From Bacteroidota bacterium (GTDB lineage Bacteria > Bacteroidota > Ignavibacteria > Kapaibacteriales > UBA2268): 55,246 nucleotides of DNA. Positions 28,062-36,576 of this stretch are shown one piece after another (positions within the stretch are counted from its first letter, which is position 1; each line of letters starts with the position of its first letter). The notes beneath the pieces are model-generated. The model made no database searches. It was not told where the DNA came from and saw nothing but the letters and a program-made list of their open reading frames with translations. The stretch is from the NCBI GenBank assembly GCA_021780815.1, contig JAJXYC010000002.1:1-55246 (forward strand). The letters run 5' to 3'. A program made the position numbers and the translations under genes.

Positions 28062-28988
28062 TTAAGGCAATTTCTTGATGCGATTTACAAATATTTTTAT
28101 ACTCAGTAGATGCTTTATAGCAATCATTAACTTATGGATATTAGATACTTTAATTTTTTTCTTAAATACTTTGAATTCTTTTAATTGGATTTTCTCTAAT
28201 AATCTATAGTAGATTTCATCCATGATGCCTGCGGCAATCATACTTTTACGGTCTTCAGTTTTTAATTCAGCACGAGCTTTGAAGTAATATTCTTTGGCTC
28301 TTTGAGCTTCATAATTCATTAATTCAATAAAGTTTTCATTATATACTTCGTTTTTCAAATTTTCAACTGAATAATTGAACTTTTTTAAATCTTCCAAAGG
28401 CAAATAAATATATCCCCTATCTTTATCACTTTTTATATCTCTAATGATATTAGTAAGTTGCAAAGCATATCCAAGATTAATAGCATAATTTTTGGTCGTT
28501 TCGTATTTATAACCAAATATTTCAATTATAATTAACCCTACAACACTTGCTACTTCAAAGCAGTAATTTTTTAAATCTATAAAAGTTTCATAAGTATTTT
28601 GCGTTAAATCTCTTTTAAACCCATTCAGCAAAGTCATAAAATATTGTTGTGGTATATTGAAGCGTTTAATTACAAATCTAAGCGGCGACAAAAGATCTGA
28701 AATTGATTTGGATTCATCATAAATATTGTTTAATGTCATTTCCCAATGCTTGATTCTTTCAAATTTCTTTGTAATTAAGTCTTCTTCTATATTCTTACTT
28801 TTCTTGGAAAATACAGATTTAGAATCAACAATATTATCTAAATAACTTAAAAAGTTATAAATCGTATAAATGGCATTTCGTTTTTCTTTTGGTAACATTT
28901 TGAATGACCAATTGAAATTGCTTTGCTCTATTTTAGGAATAGGCTCGTTTTCAAATATTGCTAAATCTGATGACTTCAAAATTTCCAT
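28062..28988 (-). CDS. Squalene/phytoene synthase family, HpnD-like
   Basis: This 308-residue isoprenoid head-to-head synthase has the two Asp-rich sites 'LDNIVD' (about 52) and 'NIIRDIKSDKDRGYIYLP' (about 170-187). In the HpnCDE route HpnC makes hydroxysqualene from presqualene diphosphate, HpnD makes presqualene diphosphate and HpnE reduces hydroxysqualene to squalene. The pairing with an HpnC-like gene 17 bp upstream supports that route. A phytoene (carotenoid) product cannot be excluded. The ATG at 28988 is used rather than a TTG two codons earlier. No hpnE follows. Confidence 0.75.
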   Translation of the reverse strand: MEILKSSDLAIFENEPIPKIEQSNFNWSFKMLPKEKRNAIYTIYNFLSYLDNIVDSKSVFSKKSKNIEEDLITKKFERIKHWEMTLNNIYDESKSISDLLSPLRFVIKRFNIPQQYFMTLLNGFKRDLTQNTYETFIDLKNYCFEVASVVGLIIIEIFGYKYETTKNYAINLGYALQLTNIIRDIKSDKDRGYIYLPLEDLKKFNYSVENLKNEVYNENFIELMNYEAQRAKEYYFKARAELKTEDRKSMIAAGIMDEIYYRLLEKIQLKEFKVFKKKIKVSNIHKLMIAIKHLLSIKIFVNRIKKLP

Positions 28989-29005
28989 TAACAACTATAC
29001 ATTTA

Positions 29006-29920
29006 TTAGTAAAGACTTTTCAACAAAATAAACAAATAATCTAATTTTCTAAGCTTGGGTCTATATTCAAAGAGCTTTGCTTGCAACTTTTGTTCTTTCT
29101 CTAAAATTTTAAATCCTGCATTTATTATAACTTTTAATTCAAATTTTAATTTCCTATTTTTTATTAATTTAGGCAAATCTTTACCAAAATTAAGCAATTT
29201 TTCGGAATAAATCAACAAAAGATGTAAAGTTAAGTTAAAATCAGAACTTGATTTAGTCGAAAGTTCCTCTACCAAATCTTTGGGAATATAGTTTCGTCCT
29301 TTGTTTAAATCGATAGAGAGGTCTTGCCAAAAATTAATAAGTTGTAAAGCGGAAGTAATTGCATCAGAAAGTTCAGCAGTATGTGTATTATATTCTCCAA
29401 ATAACCTCAAAATCAATTCACCAATCGGATTTGCCGAAAATTTGCAGTACTGCGTTAAATCATCAATTGAGTTTGGTCGCACAAATAGCACATCTATTTT
29501 GAAAGCTTTAATCAATTTTTCAAATGGAGCAAATGGCATGCCCATTTCATTAATTGTATGTCTTAATGCAATAAAGATTGGATTAGTTGTAGAAAAATTA
29601 TTTTTGGCAGTGGAGATGGTGTTTTCTAAAAAGGTATTCAATAATTTTAAACGTTCATCAGCATTCAAAGAATAATCTTCATCAGCAATATCATCAGCAA
29701 TACGGGAAAAGGTATAAATTGAGTAAAAATGTTTTCTTATTTGCTTCGGAATCAAAATTGAACCAACAGGGAAATTCTCGTAATGACTTAAAGCAATTTT
29801 TTTGCAAAATTTTTCTGCGGCTGTAATAGAATTTGTAGCAAGAAGATTTGGATTAATTTCCACTAATTGTTTCAATTCTTCCAAGTCAAAAGTATTAGGT
29901 TGTTTTGCTTTCTTGCTCAT
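29006..29920 (-). CDS. hpnC: Squalene synthase HpnC-like
   Basis: This 304-residue member of the same fold as its neighbour has features typical of HpnC: 'SHYENFPVGSILIPKQIR' (about 50), then 'FSRIADDIADEDY' and 'LINFWQDLSIDLNKGRNYIP' with the second Asp-rich motif. HpnC-type enzymes convert presqualene diphosphate to hydroxysqualene. The ATG overlaps the end of the mscS-type gene by 26 bp, so all three genes (channel, hpnC-like, hpnD-like) form one transcript. Confidence 0.8.
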   Translation of the reverse strand: MSKKAKQPNTFDLEELKQLVEINPNLLATNSITAAEKFCKKIALSHYENFPVGSILIPKQIRKHFYSIYTFSRIADDIADEDYSLNADERLKLLNTFLENTISTAKNNFSTTNPIFIALRHTINEMGMPFAPFEKLIKAFKIDVLFVRPNSIDDLTQYCKFSANPIGELILRLFGEYNTHTAELSDAITSALQLINFWQDLSIDLNKGRNYIPKDLVEELSTKSSSDFNLTLHLLLIYSEKLLNFGKDLPKLIKNRKLKFELKVIINAGFKILEKEQKLQAKLFEYRPKLRKLDYLFILLKSLY

Positions 29921-30737
29921 TTCTTAAATAAACTACTCTTTGTTGGAACGGAATTTCAATTCCTTTATTGTCAAATTCTGTTTTAATTCTTTCAAGTAAA
30001 GTAAACTTAACATCGAACATATCAGCAGTTTTAGTCCAAGCACGAATAACTAAGTTCACTGAACTATCAGCTAATTCAGAAACAGCAACCATAGGCGGTT
30101 CAGGTTCATTAATGATTCTTTGGTCTTCTGAAATTAATTGTAAAATAACTTCTTTTGCTTGAATTATACTACTTGAATAGCTAATACCAACTAATAGATC
30201 TATTTTCCTAAAATTTTCTTTTGTATAATTAATAAATGGATTATTGACAATTAAATTATTAGGAATTATTACTTGGCGATTATCTATTGTATTAATAATT
30301 GTATAGAACATACGGATTTGTTTCACAGTCCCATTATATTCGCTGATTTGCACATAATCACCAATTTGAAGTTGCTTTAATATTAATATTTCAATAGCTG
30401 CCGCAATATTTGAAATATGACTCTGCATTGCTAAGCCTAAGGCAATACCTATTGACCCCAGAATTGCAATCACTGATGTCATAGGTATTCCTAAAAGCGA
30501 GGCTATTGTTATAAATAGCAATACATATAAAGTTATTTTTAGCGTTGTTATAGTAAAATAAGCAACAGATGGGTCAAATGTTTGATATTTTCGACTCTTT
30601 TTGACTTTTTTGGTAAATAAACGAATTAACCAAATACCTAAGAATAGCAAAATTAAAGAAGCAACTATTATAGGCAAATAATCAATAAATTTATCAAAAT
30701 ACTTATCAAAAAGATTAATATATTTTTCAGTTTTCAT
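29895..30737 (-). CDS. Small-conductance mechanosensitive channel (MscS family)
   Basis: This 280-residue inner-membrane channel releases solutes on osmotic downshift. Three membrane helices span about 15-40, 58-80 and 88-112. The pore-lining TM3 is Gly/Ala-rich ('GSIGIALGLAMQSHISNIAA') and is followed by the beta domain start 'LQIGDYVQI' and the cytoplasmic vestibule. It begins 8 bp after the butyrate kinase stop and overlaps the HpnC-like gene by 26 bp. The link to squalene synthesis may only reflect shared membrane-stress regulation. Confidence 0.88.
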   Translation of the reverse strand: MKTEKYINLFDKYFDKFIDYLPIIVASLILLFLGIWLIRLFTKKVKKSRKYQTFDPSVAYFTITTLKITLYVLLFITIASLLGIPMTSVIAILGSIGIALGLAMQSHISNIAAAIEILILKQLQIGDYVQISEYNGTVKQIRMFYTIINTIDNRQVIIPNNLIVNNPFINYTKENFRKIDLLVGISYSSSIIQAKEVILQLISEDQRIINEPEPPMVAVSELADSSVNLVIRAWTKTADMFDVKFTLLERIKTEFDNKGIEIPFQQRVVYLRNEQESKTT

Positions 30738-30744
30738 TAAAAAT

Positions 30745-31818
30745 TTAATTGTAATATTTAATTTCTAATTCATTAGTCATTGCTAAATATGCACTTTCAG
30801 CAAGTGCTTGCATTTCGTCTTCACCGGGGAAAACGAATACATCACTAATAAAGCTAACACGTTCACTAATTTGTGCAATCAATCTTTTAGAATAAGCAAT
30901 ACCACCAGTAATCAAAATAGCATCAACTTTACCTTTAAGAACAACAGAATAAGCACCAATTTCTTTTGCAATTTGATAAGCCATAGATTCAAAAATCAAG
31001 CGGGCTTTTTCATTTTCTTTTTCGTAAGCAAGTTCTTCTACAAGTTTAGAATCATTTGTCCCAAGATAAGCAACAAATCCGCCTGCTCCTGTTATCATTT
31101 TTCTGATTTCAGGTAAAGAATATTTTCCAGAAAAACAAAGTCGTGCTAATCCACCAACAGGCAATGTCCCTGTTCTTTCAGGTGAAAATGGACCTTCGCC
31201 ATCTAATCCATTATTCACATCAATAACTTTCCCTTGATAATGAGCACCTACGGTAATACCACCACCAAGATGAGCTACAATTAGATTTAACTCTTCATAT
31301 TTTTTCCCAGATTCTTTTGCAAAACGGCGAGCAACAGCCTTTTGATTTAAAGCATGGAAAATACTAATTCTTGGAAGCTCAGGTCGTCCTGAAAGTCTTG
31401 CTAAATCACATAATTCATCTACCACAACAGGGTCAACAATAAATGCAGGAATTTTTTTTACTGAAACTTTGGAAATTTCGTTAGCCAAAATACCACCAAG
31501 ATTTGAGGCATGCTCTCCTTGAATACCAATTTTTAAATCTTCAATCATTTGTTCATTGACAGCATAAACACCCCCAGAAATTGGTTTTAGTAGGCCCCCT
31601 CGTCCTACCACAACATCAAGGTCATTAATACAAAGATTATTATTTTTAATTGCTTCAATAATAAAGTTCTTTCTAAATTCGTATTGTTCTGAGATTGAAC
31701 CGAATTTATTTAATTCATTAGCATCATGGCGAATTGTTTCAACAAAAACTTGTGTTTCATCTTCAAAGACAGCAATTTTTGTTGAAGTTGAGCCAGGATT
31801 AATCACTAAAATTTTCAT
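30745..31818 (-). CDS. buk: Butyrate kinase (branched-chain acyl kinase)
   Basis: Buk transfers phosphate between butyryl (or isobutyryl) phosphate and ADP, yielding ATP and the free acid. The 357 residues belong to the acetate kinase superfamily: '[15 protein letters not shown]' (about 3-17), '[11 protein letters not shown]', '[13 protein letters not shown]' and '[11 protein letters not shown]'. The ATG at 31818 gives the conserved N-terminus; an in-frame start eight codons earlier does not. It follows ptb by 14 bp. Confidence 0.93.
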   Translation of the reverse strand: MKILVINPGSTSTKIAVFEDETQVFVETIRHDANELNKFGSISEQYEFRKNFIIEAIKNNNLCINDLDVVVGRGGLLKPISGGVYAVNEQMIEDLKIGIQGEHASNLGGILANEISKVSVKKIPAFIVDPVVVDELCDLARLSGRPELPRISIFHALNQKAVARRFAKESGKKYEELNLIVAHLGGGITVGAHYQGKVIDVNNGLDGEGPFSPERTGTLPVGGLARLCFSGKYSLPEIRKMITGAGGFVAYLGTNDSKLVEELAYEKENEKARLIFESMAYQIAKEIGAYSVVLKGKVDAILITGGIAYSKRLIAQISERVSFISDVFVFPGEDEMQALAESAYLAMTNELEIKYYN

Positions 31819-31832
31819 ATAAATAGCTCCAA

Positions 31833-32723
31833 TTAATAACAAGCAGCAAGGGCAACAGAAGCAAGTTTGCTCCTATCAGTATCCGAGCGTGAAGTTAAAA
31901 CTATTGGGACAGATGCCCCTAAAACAATTGCGGCAACTGTCCCTTTAGCAAATAAAGTAAAGCTTTTGTATAAGACATTACCAGCATTAATATCAGGTGT
32001 AACCAATAAATCGGCATCACCTGCTACATCGCTTTTTATACCTTTGTGTTCAGCAGCTTCTTTTGAAACAGCATTATCAAAAGCAAGTGGACCATCAATC
32101 AAGCAACCTTTTATTTGACCACGACGATTCATAATCGTTAATGCGGCGGCATCTACTGTTGCTACCATCTTAGGATTAACACTTTCTACCGCCGCAAGAA
32201 TTGCTACTTTGGGATTCAATTCACCAAGGTGATGGAACATATCCACTGCATTTTGTATAATTGCAATTTTCTCGCTTAAATCAGGAGATACATTTTGTGC
32301 CGCATCTGTCAAGGCTATTATTTTATGATATGTCGGTACTTCAAAAAAACCAATATGACTTAATAATTCACTTTTTCTTAATCCGAATTCCTTGTTCAAT
32401 ATTGCTCTTAAAAAGTCTGCTGTTTGAACATAACCTTTCATTAATATATCAGATTTCCCTTCTCTTACCACTTGAACGGCTATTTGTGCAGATTTTACAG
32501 GATTTATTTCGTTGATAATTTCATATTTAGATATGTCAAATTCAATTTCTTCTACTAATGTCTGAATTTTTTCTTTGTTCCCAACAAAAATTGGTTCAAT
32601 AATATTGTTTGTTACACCATCTTGAATTGATTTCAAGACATTGTCATCTTCGGCGGCGGCAACAACGATTCTCCTCTTTACTTTAGATTTTGCAATTTCA
32701 AAAAAAGTTTCAAAGCTTTTCAT
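31833..32723 (-). CDS. ptb: Phosphate butyryltransferase
   Basis: Ptb converts butyryl-CoA or branched acyl-CoA plus phosphate to the acyl phosphate used by Buk. The 296 residues show the phosphotransacylase fold: '[14 protein letters not shown]', '[19 protein letters not shown]' (about 94-112), '[10 protein letters not shown]' and '[16 protein letters not shown]'. Together with Buk it forms a substrate-level phosphorylation module, in either direction. The IcmF-type mutase at 45745-48996 may supply or use the isobutyryl-CoA. Confidence 0.93.
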   Translation of the reverse strand: MKSFETFFEIAKSKVKRRIVVAAAEDDNVLKSIQDGVTNNIIEPIFVGNKEKIQTLVEEIEFDISKYEIINEINPVKSAQIAVQVVREGKSDILMKGYVQTADFLRAILNKEFGLRKSELLSHIGFFEVPTYHKIIALTDAAQNVSPDLSEKIAIIQNAVDMFHHLGELNPKVAILAAVESVNPKMVATVDAAALTIMNRRGQIKGCLIDGPLAFDNAVSKEAAEHKGIKSDVAGDADLLVTPDINAGNVLYKSFTLFAKGTVAAIVLGASVPIVLTSRSDTDRSKLASVALAACY

Positions 32724-32787
32724 TTATTTCCCGATTTTTTCATTTCATTTTTTGGATAAATTTAAATTAATAAAATTGTATGAAATA

Positions 32788-34311
32788 TTATTCCAAAGAC
32801 CCAATTTCATTTTCAACAGCACGTAAAATTTCGCCAGATTTAACAACCTCTTTAATTTTATTATGGTCTTTATAAAGTGGTCGGTCAATATCAAGAAAAT
32901 CAACATATTGACGTATAATATTCTTTGCAATTTGTGTCCCTCTACCATTGTTAAATTTACGAATATCTAATGCTTGTGCCGCAGCTAACATTTCAATACC
33001 AATAATTGCATAAGCATTATCCAAGATTTGAGTATTTTTAATCGCAGTATTCATACCCATTGAAACAAAGTCTTCTTGGTCAGCAGCAGCAGGAATTGAT
33101 TGAATTGAGGCAGGAGTGGATAAAATCTTTTGCTCAACAATCAATGTATCAGCAGTATATTGACTTAACATAAAACCTGAGTTAAAACCCGGATTTAAAG
33201 TAAGGAATGGTGGCAATCCTGCACTTAAAGCTGGATTAAGCAGTCGGTTTAATCTTCTTTCGGATAAAACACAAGACATCGTAATTGTATAACCGGCCAT
33301 ATCCATTGGAACTGCAACGGGAGTTCCTTGGAAATTTGCACCTGTTAAAGTAACTTCTTCATCAGGCAAAAATATAGGATTATCACCCACACCATTAAGT
33401 TCTATTTCAACTTGTGAACGAGCATAAGCAATTGCATCATGTGCCGCACCAAGCACTTGTGGTGTTGAACGCATTGAATAAGCATCTTGAATTCGTGTTT
33501 TTATTTTACCTGTTAATAAATCGCTACCTTTTAACATTTTACGAATTGCTCTGGCACTACGGACAGCACCTTTAAAACCTCTCATCTCGTGCAATCTTGT
33601 ATCATAAGGCTTCAAGTTCGCAAGCAAAGCTTCAAGCGTCATTGCCGCTGCAATTTCTGCCATTTTTAGTAAATTATTAAAATCATGCAAGGTTATTCCA
33701 CTTATTGCTGTTAATAAATTAGAACCATTAATAGTTGCTAACCCGTCCCGAGCTTTCAGCCCTGGGATTTTGATTCCTGCATTTTTCAAAGCAATATCCG
33801 CTGGTAAACGCTGTCCTTGATAAAAAGCTTCTCCTTCACCCATCAAGAGCAAAGCCACTTGACTCATAGGTGCTAAATCTCCGCTTGCTCCTACTGAACC
33901 TTTCTTTGATACTACTGGAATTACGTCTTTGTTTAAAAGTTCTATCAAAGTCTGTGTAATTTCTGGACGGCAACCTGAATTCCCATGCGAATGAACATTA
34001 ATTCTACCAGCAATTGCTCCTCTAACAAATTCAGGTGCAACAGGTTCTCCGATGCCTGCGGAATGATTGTAAATTAAATATTTTTGAAAATCTTCTAACT
34101 GCTTATCATCTAATGTTGTTTCCGAAAATTCTCCAATCCCAGTATTCACTCCATACATTATTTCGTGATTTTTGATTTTTCGGTCAAGCAATGCACGACA
34201 TTTTTTAATTAATTCTAACGAATCACCTGATAATTCCACTTGTTCTTTGTTACGAGCAATTTTTACTAATTTTTCAATTGATAATTCTTTCCCATTTAAT
34301 ACAATTGACAT
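32788..34311 (-). CDS. hutH: Histidine ammonia-lyase
   Basis: HutH deaminates L-His to urocanate. The 507 residues have the MIO cofactor triad Ala142-Ser143-Gly144 in 'GSVGASGDLAPMSQ', catalytic Tyr53 in 'YGVNTGIG', His83 in 'NHSAGIGEP', 'NGSNLLTAISG' and 'DAYSMRSTPQVLGA'. The 'QEDFVSMG' motif keeps the Glu that binds imidazole in histidine lyases, although Phe replaces the usual His after QED. Keeping both His83 and that Glu favours histidine over Tyr or Phe. No hutU, hutI or hutG is nearby, so other roles, such as aromatic lyase, remain possible. Confidence 0.85.
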   Translation of the reverse strand: MSIVLNGKELSIEKLVKIARNKEQVELSGDSLELIKKCRALLDRKIKNHEIMYGVNTGIGEFSETTLDDKQLEDFQKYLIYNHSAGIGEPVAPEFVRGAIAGRINVHSHGNSGCRPEITQTLIELLNKDVIPVVSKKGSVGASGDLAPMSQVALLLMGEGEAFYQGQRLPADIALKNAGIKIPGLKARDGLATINGSNLLTAISGITLHDFNNLLKMAEIAAAMTLEALLANLKPYDTRLHEMRGFKGAVRSARAIRKMLKGSDLLTGKIKTRIQDAYSMRSTPQVLGAAHDAIAYARSQVEIELNGVGDNPIFLPDEEVTLTGANFQGTPVAVPMDMAGYTITMSCVLSERRLNRLLNPALSAGLPPFLTLNPGFNSGFMLSQYTADTLIVEQKILSTPASIQSIPAAADQEDFVSMGMNTAIKNTQILDNAYAIIGIEMLAAAQALDIRKFNNGRGTQIAKNIIRQYVDFLDIDRPLYKDHNKIKEVVKSGEILRAVENEIGSLE

Positions 34312-34337
34312 TGTTTTATTACCTTAATTTAAAAATA

Positions 34338-34345
34338 CAAAATTA
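34338..34345 (-). promoter_or_regulatory. Possible -7 element for hutH (TAATTTTG)
   Basis: TAATTTTG on the minus strand fits TAnnTTTG and lies 26 nt before the hutH start, the same distance seen for the ferredoxin gene. There is no TTTG at the -33 distance. Confidence 0.35.
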
Positions 34346-34496
34346 AGAATAATAAAAATAATAAAAAGAAAAAGTTAAAGAAATAAGATTAATTATTATT
34401 AATTATTATTCACTATTATTAATTTATGCTTTTAATAATTATTTATTAAATAAATATGAAATTAAAATTTATTTCTATAAAAACGTTTTAAGTAAA

Positions 34497-34550
34497 AGTG
34501 ATGGAGTTCGCTATAATTTTCTTTATTTACAAGAATGATAACTCCTATTA
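34497..34550 (+). ncRNA. Fluoride riboswitch (crcB motif) aptamer
   Basis: AGTG-ATGGAGTT-CGCT forms P1 with the conserved AUGGnGUU loop, followed by ATAA. A small P3 (TTCTT/AAGAA) is followed by TGATAACTCCTA, which fits the conserved UGAUnACnCC end. The loop GGAGTT pairs exactly with AACTCC, forming the pseudoknot that defines this riboswitch. It sits about 50 nt upstream of crcB, the gene this class normally controls. Fluoride binding is known for the family and inferred here from sequence. Confidence 0.9.
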
Positions 34551-34597
34551 TAAGATTTTTAAAGTTAGGAAAGAAGTTTTATAATTGGAGTTTTTTT
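34540..34597 (+). promoter_or_regulatory. Riboswitch expression platform: terminator hairpin hiding the crcB RBS
   Basis: AACTCC-T-ATTATAAGA (34540-34555) can pair with TTTTATAAT-T-GGAGTT (34577-34592), leaving a 21-nt loop and then a run of seven T (34591-34597) directly before the ATG. The 5' arm starts with the same AACTCC that forms the aptamer pseudoknot, so the two structures exclude each other. The 3' arm holds GGAG, the likely ribosome-binding site. Fluoride-bound RNA should therefore free both transcription and translation. Confidence 0.8.
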
Positions 34598-34981
34598 ATG
34601 TTTAAATCAATATTCCTTGTAGGCATTGGCGGATTTATTGGGAGTGTATCAAGATTTTTATCAACTCAAATAATTCACAAAGTTTTTACCACAAATTTTC
34701 CACTTGGAACGTTAATAGTTAATTTAATTGGAAGTTTAATTATTGGAATAATATTGGGATTATTTGAAAAAGGCTCACTGCTATCATCTGAATGGAGATT
34801 ATTTTTAACAGTTGGATTTTGTGGCGGTTTCACGACTTTTTCAACATTTGCAAATGATACAGTTAATTTAATTAGTGAATCGGAAGTTTTGTATTTAATG
34901 ATTTATATGGGATTAAGTATATTTGCAGGAATTTCCTTTACTTTTATTGGTAAAAATATAGTTGATTTTCTCTGGAGATAA
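34598..34981 (+). CDS. crcB: Fluoride channel CrcB/Fluc
   Basis: CrcB is a small dual-topology channel that expels fluoride. The 127 residues have four membrane helices and the family motifs 'GGFIGSVSRFL' (about 9-19), 'GTLIVNLIGSLIIG' with the key Asn, and 'GFCGGFTTFSTFAND' with the Na-binding and Phe-box region. The ATG at 34598 fits the family N-terminus and follows GGAG. A longer frame from 34535 would run through the riboswitch and is rejected. DUF190 starts 3 bp after the stop. Confidence 0.95.
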   Translation: MFKSIFLVGIGGFIGSVSRFLSTQIIHKVFTTNFPLGTLIVNLIGSLIIGIILGLFEKGSLLSSEWRLFLTVGFCGGFTTFSTFANDTVNLISESEVLYLMIYMGLSIFAGISFTFIGKNIVDFLWR

Positions 34982-34984
34982 TTT

Positions 34985-35356
34985 ATGGTAACAGAAGGCA
35001 AAGCCCAAGTATTAAGAATTTATATAGGTTCATCAGACAAGTTAAAACACACACCAATGTATGAAGCCATTGTTATGGAAGCAAAGCGATTTGGAATTGC
35101 CAGAGCATCAGTATTTAGAGGGATTTTATCTTATGGTGCTCATAGTCAATTGCATTCAGCAAAAATATGGGCGCTTTCCACCGACCTACCTTTAATTATT
35201 GAAATTGTCGATGAAAAAGAAAAAATATTAGCATTTATAGACCATCTTTCCGAATGGTTTGAAGCAACAGACTTTGGAGGTATGATTACAACTTACGAAG
35301 TAGAAATAATCAAATACCAAGGACATAAAAATAGACAAACAGAACAGTCAAAATGA
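34985..35356 (+). CDS. DUF190 family protein
   Basis: This 123-residue soluble protein of the DUF190 family has a ferredoxin-like/PII-like fold ('LRIYIGSSDKLKHTPMYEAI', 'ARASVFRGILSYG', 'LPLIIEIVDEKEKI'). DUF190 genes are frequent neighbours of crcB and are thought to help fluoride resistance or regulate the channel, though the mechanism is not settled. Its stop codon overlaps the MFS start (ATGA), so it is in the riboswitch-controlled transcript. Confidence 0.88.
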   Translation: MVTEGKAQVLRIYIGSSDKLKHTPMYEAIVMEAKRFGIARASVFRGILSYGAHSQLHSAKIWALSTDLPLIIEIVDEKEKILAFIDHLSEWFEATDFGGMITTYEVEIIKYQGHKNRQTEQSK

Positions 35357-36537
35357 AAAAAAATACAAATAGAGCGGCAGTAATTTTTGTAGTGCTTCTG
35401 GGTTTAGTAAGTCTTTTTTCTGATATGACTTATGAAGGAGCAAGAAGTATAAATGGACAATTTTTGGAATTGCTCGGGACAAATGGATTTGTTGTAGGAA
35501 TTGTAGCAGGAATTGGCGAATTATTTGGCTATGGGTTGCGATTGCTTTCAGGTTATTTAACCGATAAAACAAAACGCTATTGGCTGATAACAATTTCAGG
35601 TTATACTTTAAATTTAATTTCTGTTCCAATTCTTGCTTGGGCTGGTTATTGGCAACTTGCAGTAACATTTATGATAATGGAGCGAGTTGGTAAAGCATTA
35701 CGTTCGCCGGCAAAAGATGCTTTGTTATCTTTTGGAGCAAAACAAATTGGTGCTGGCTGGGGCTTTGGCTTACAAGAAGCATTAGACCAAATTGGTGCAA
35801 CACTTGGACCTATATTAGTTGCGGCTGTACTTTATTTTAAAAATCAAAATTATCACCTTGCATATTTCTTGCTTTTTATCCCTGCTATAATTGCAATTGC
35901 GATTTTATTTTATGCAAAATATCTTTATCCTAACCCTGAAAACTTAGAAGTCAAAACAAAATCGCTTGAAATAAAAGGTTATAATAAATATTTTTGGTGG
36001 TATTTGAGTGCTGTTATCTTTGTTGCCGCTGGATATGCCGATTTCCCTATTATCGCATATCATATTAAACTTAAACATCTGGTTAATGATTCGACAATTC
36101 CGTTAATCTATTCATTTGCAATGATTAGTGATGCCTTTGCCGCACTAATTCTTGGCAAACTTTATGATAAAATCGGATTAAAATCATTACTTATTGCAAT
36201 TTTATTATCTACTTTTTTCTCGCCTCTTATATTTTTAGGCAATTTAAATCTAATAATAATTGGAATGGCACTTTGGGGAATTGGTATGGGTGCACAAGAA
36301 TCAATTTTACGTGCTTTTGTTGCTCAAATTATTCCACAAAATAAAAGAGGAACTTCTTATGGCACTTTCAATGCTGTCTATGGTCTTTTTTGGTTTCTCG
36401 GGAGCAGTTTCATTGGTTTATTATACGATAAATCCTTAATCGCTTTAGTCTTATTTTCAACTATTACTCAAATAATTGGTGCTGTAATTATTTTTATGCT
36501 ATCACAATCTCATTTTTCAAAGCAAATACACAATTAA
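35353..36537 (+). CDS. Major facilitator superfamily transporter in the fluoride operon
   Basis: This 394-residue inner-membrane transporter has about 12 predicted helices. The loop 2-3 signature is 'RLLSGYLTDKTKRYW' (about 63-77), a form of the MFS motif A, and 'ALRSPAKDALLSFGA' follows in the next helices. Similar MFS proteins annotated only by family are common in Bacteroidota. It overlaps DUF190 by 4 bp (ATGA), so it is probably cotranscribed with crcB and under the same fluoride switch. Its substrate is unknown. Confidence 0.85.
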   Translation: MKKNTNRAAVIFVVLLGLVSLFSDMTYEGARSINGQFLELLGTNGFVVGIVAGIGELFGYGLRLLSGYLTDKTKRYWLITISGYTLNLISVPILAWAGYWQLAVTFMIMERVGKALRSPAKDALLSFGAKQIGAGWGFGLQEALDQIGATLGPILVAAVLYFKNQNYHLAYFLLFIPAIIAIAILFYAKYLYPNPENLEVKTKSLEIKGYNKYFWWYLSAVIFVAAGYADFPIIAYHIKLKHLVNDSTIPLIYSFAMISDAFAALILGKLYDKIGLKSLLIAILLSTFFSPLIFLGNLNLIIIGMALWGIGMGAQESILRAFVAQIIPQNKRGTSYGTFNAVYGLFWFLGSSFIGLLYDKSLIALVLFSTITQIIGAVIIFMLSQSHFSKQIHN

Positions 36538-36576
36538 GTAGCAAAATATGTTTTCACAGAACTTGTAAAATTAATC

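Noticed and set aside
34535-34597. N-terminal extension of crcB from 34535
   Set aside because: It lies inside the riboswitch and terminator hairpin, and the family starts at 'MFKSIFLVG'.
36538-36576. Terminator between the MFS and terminase genes
   Set aside because: No stable stem with a T-run could be found in this short gap.
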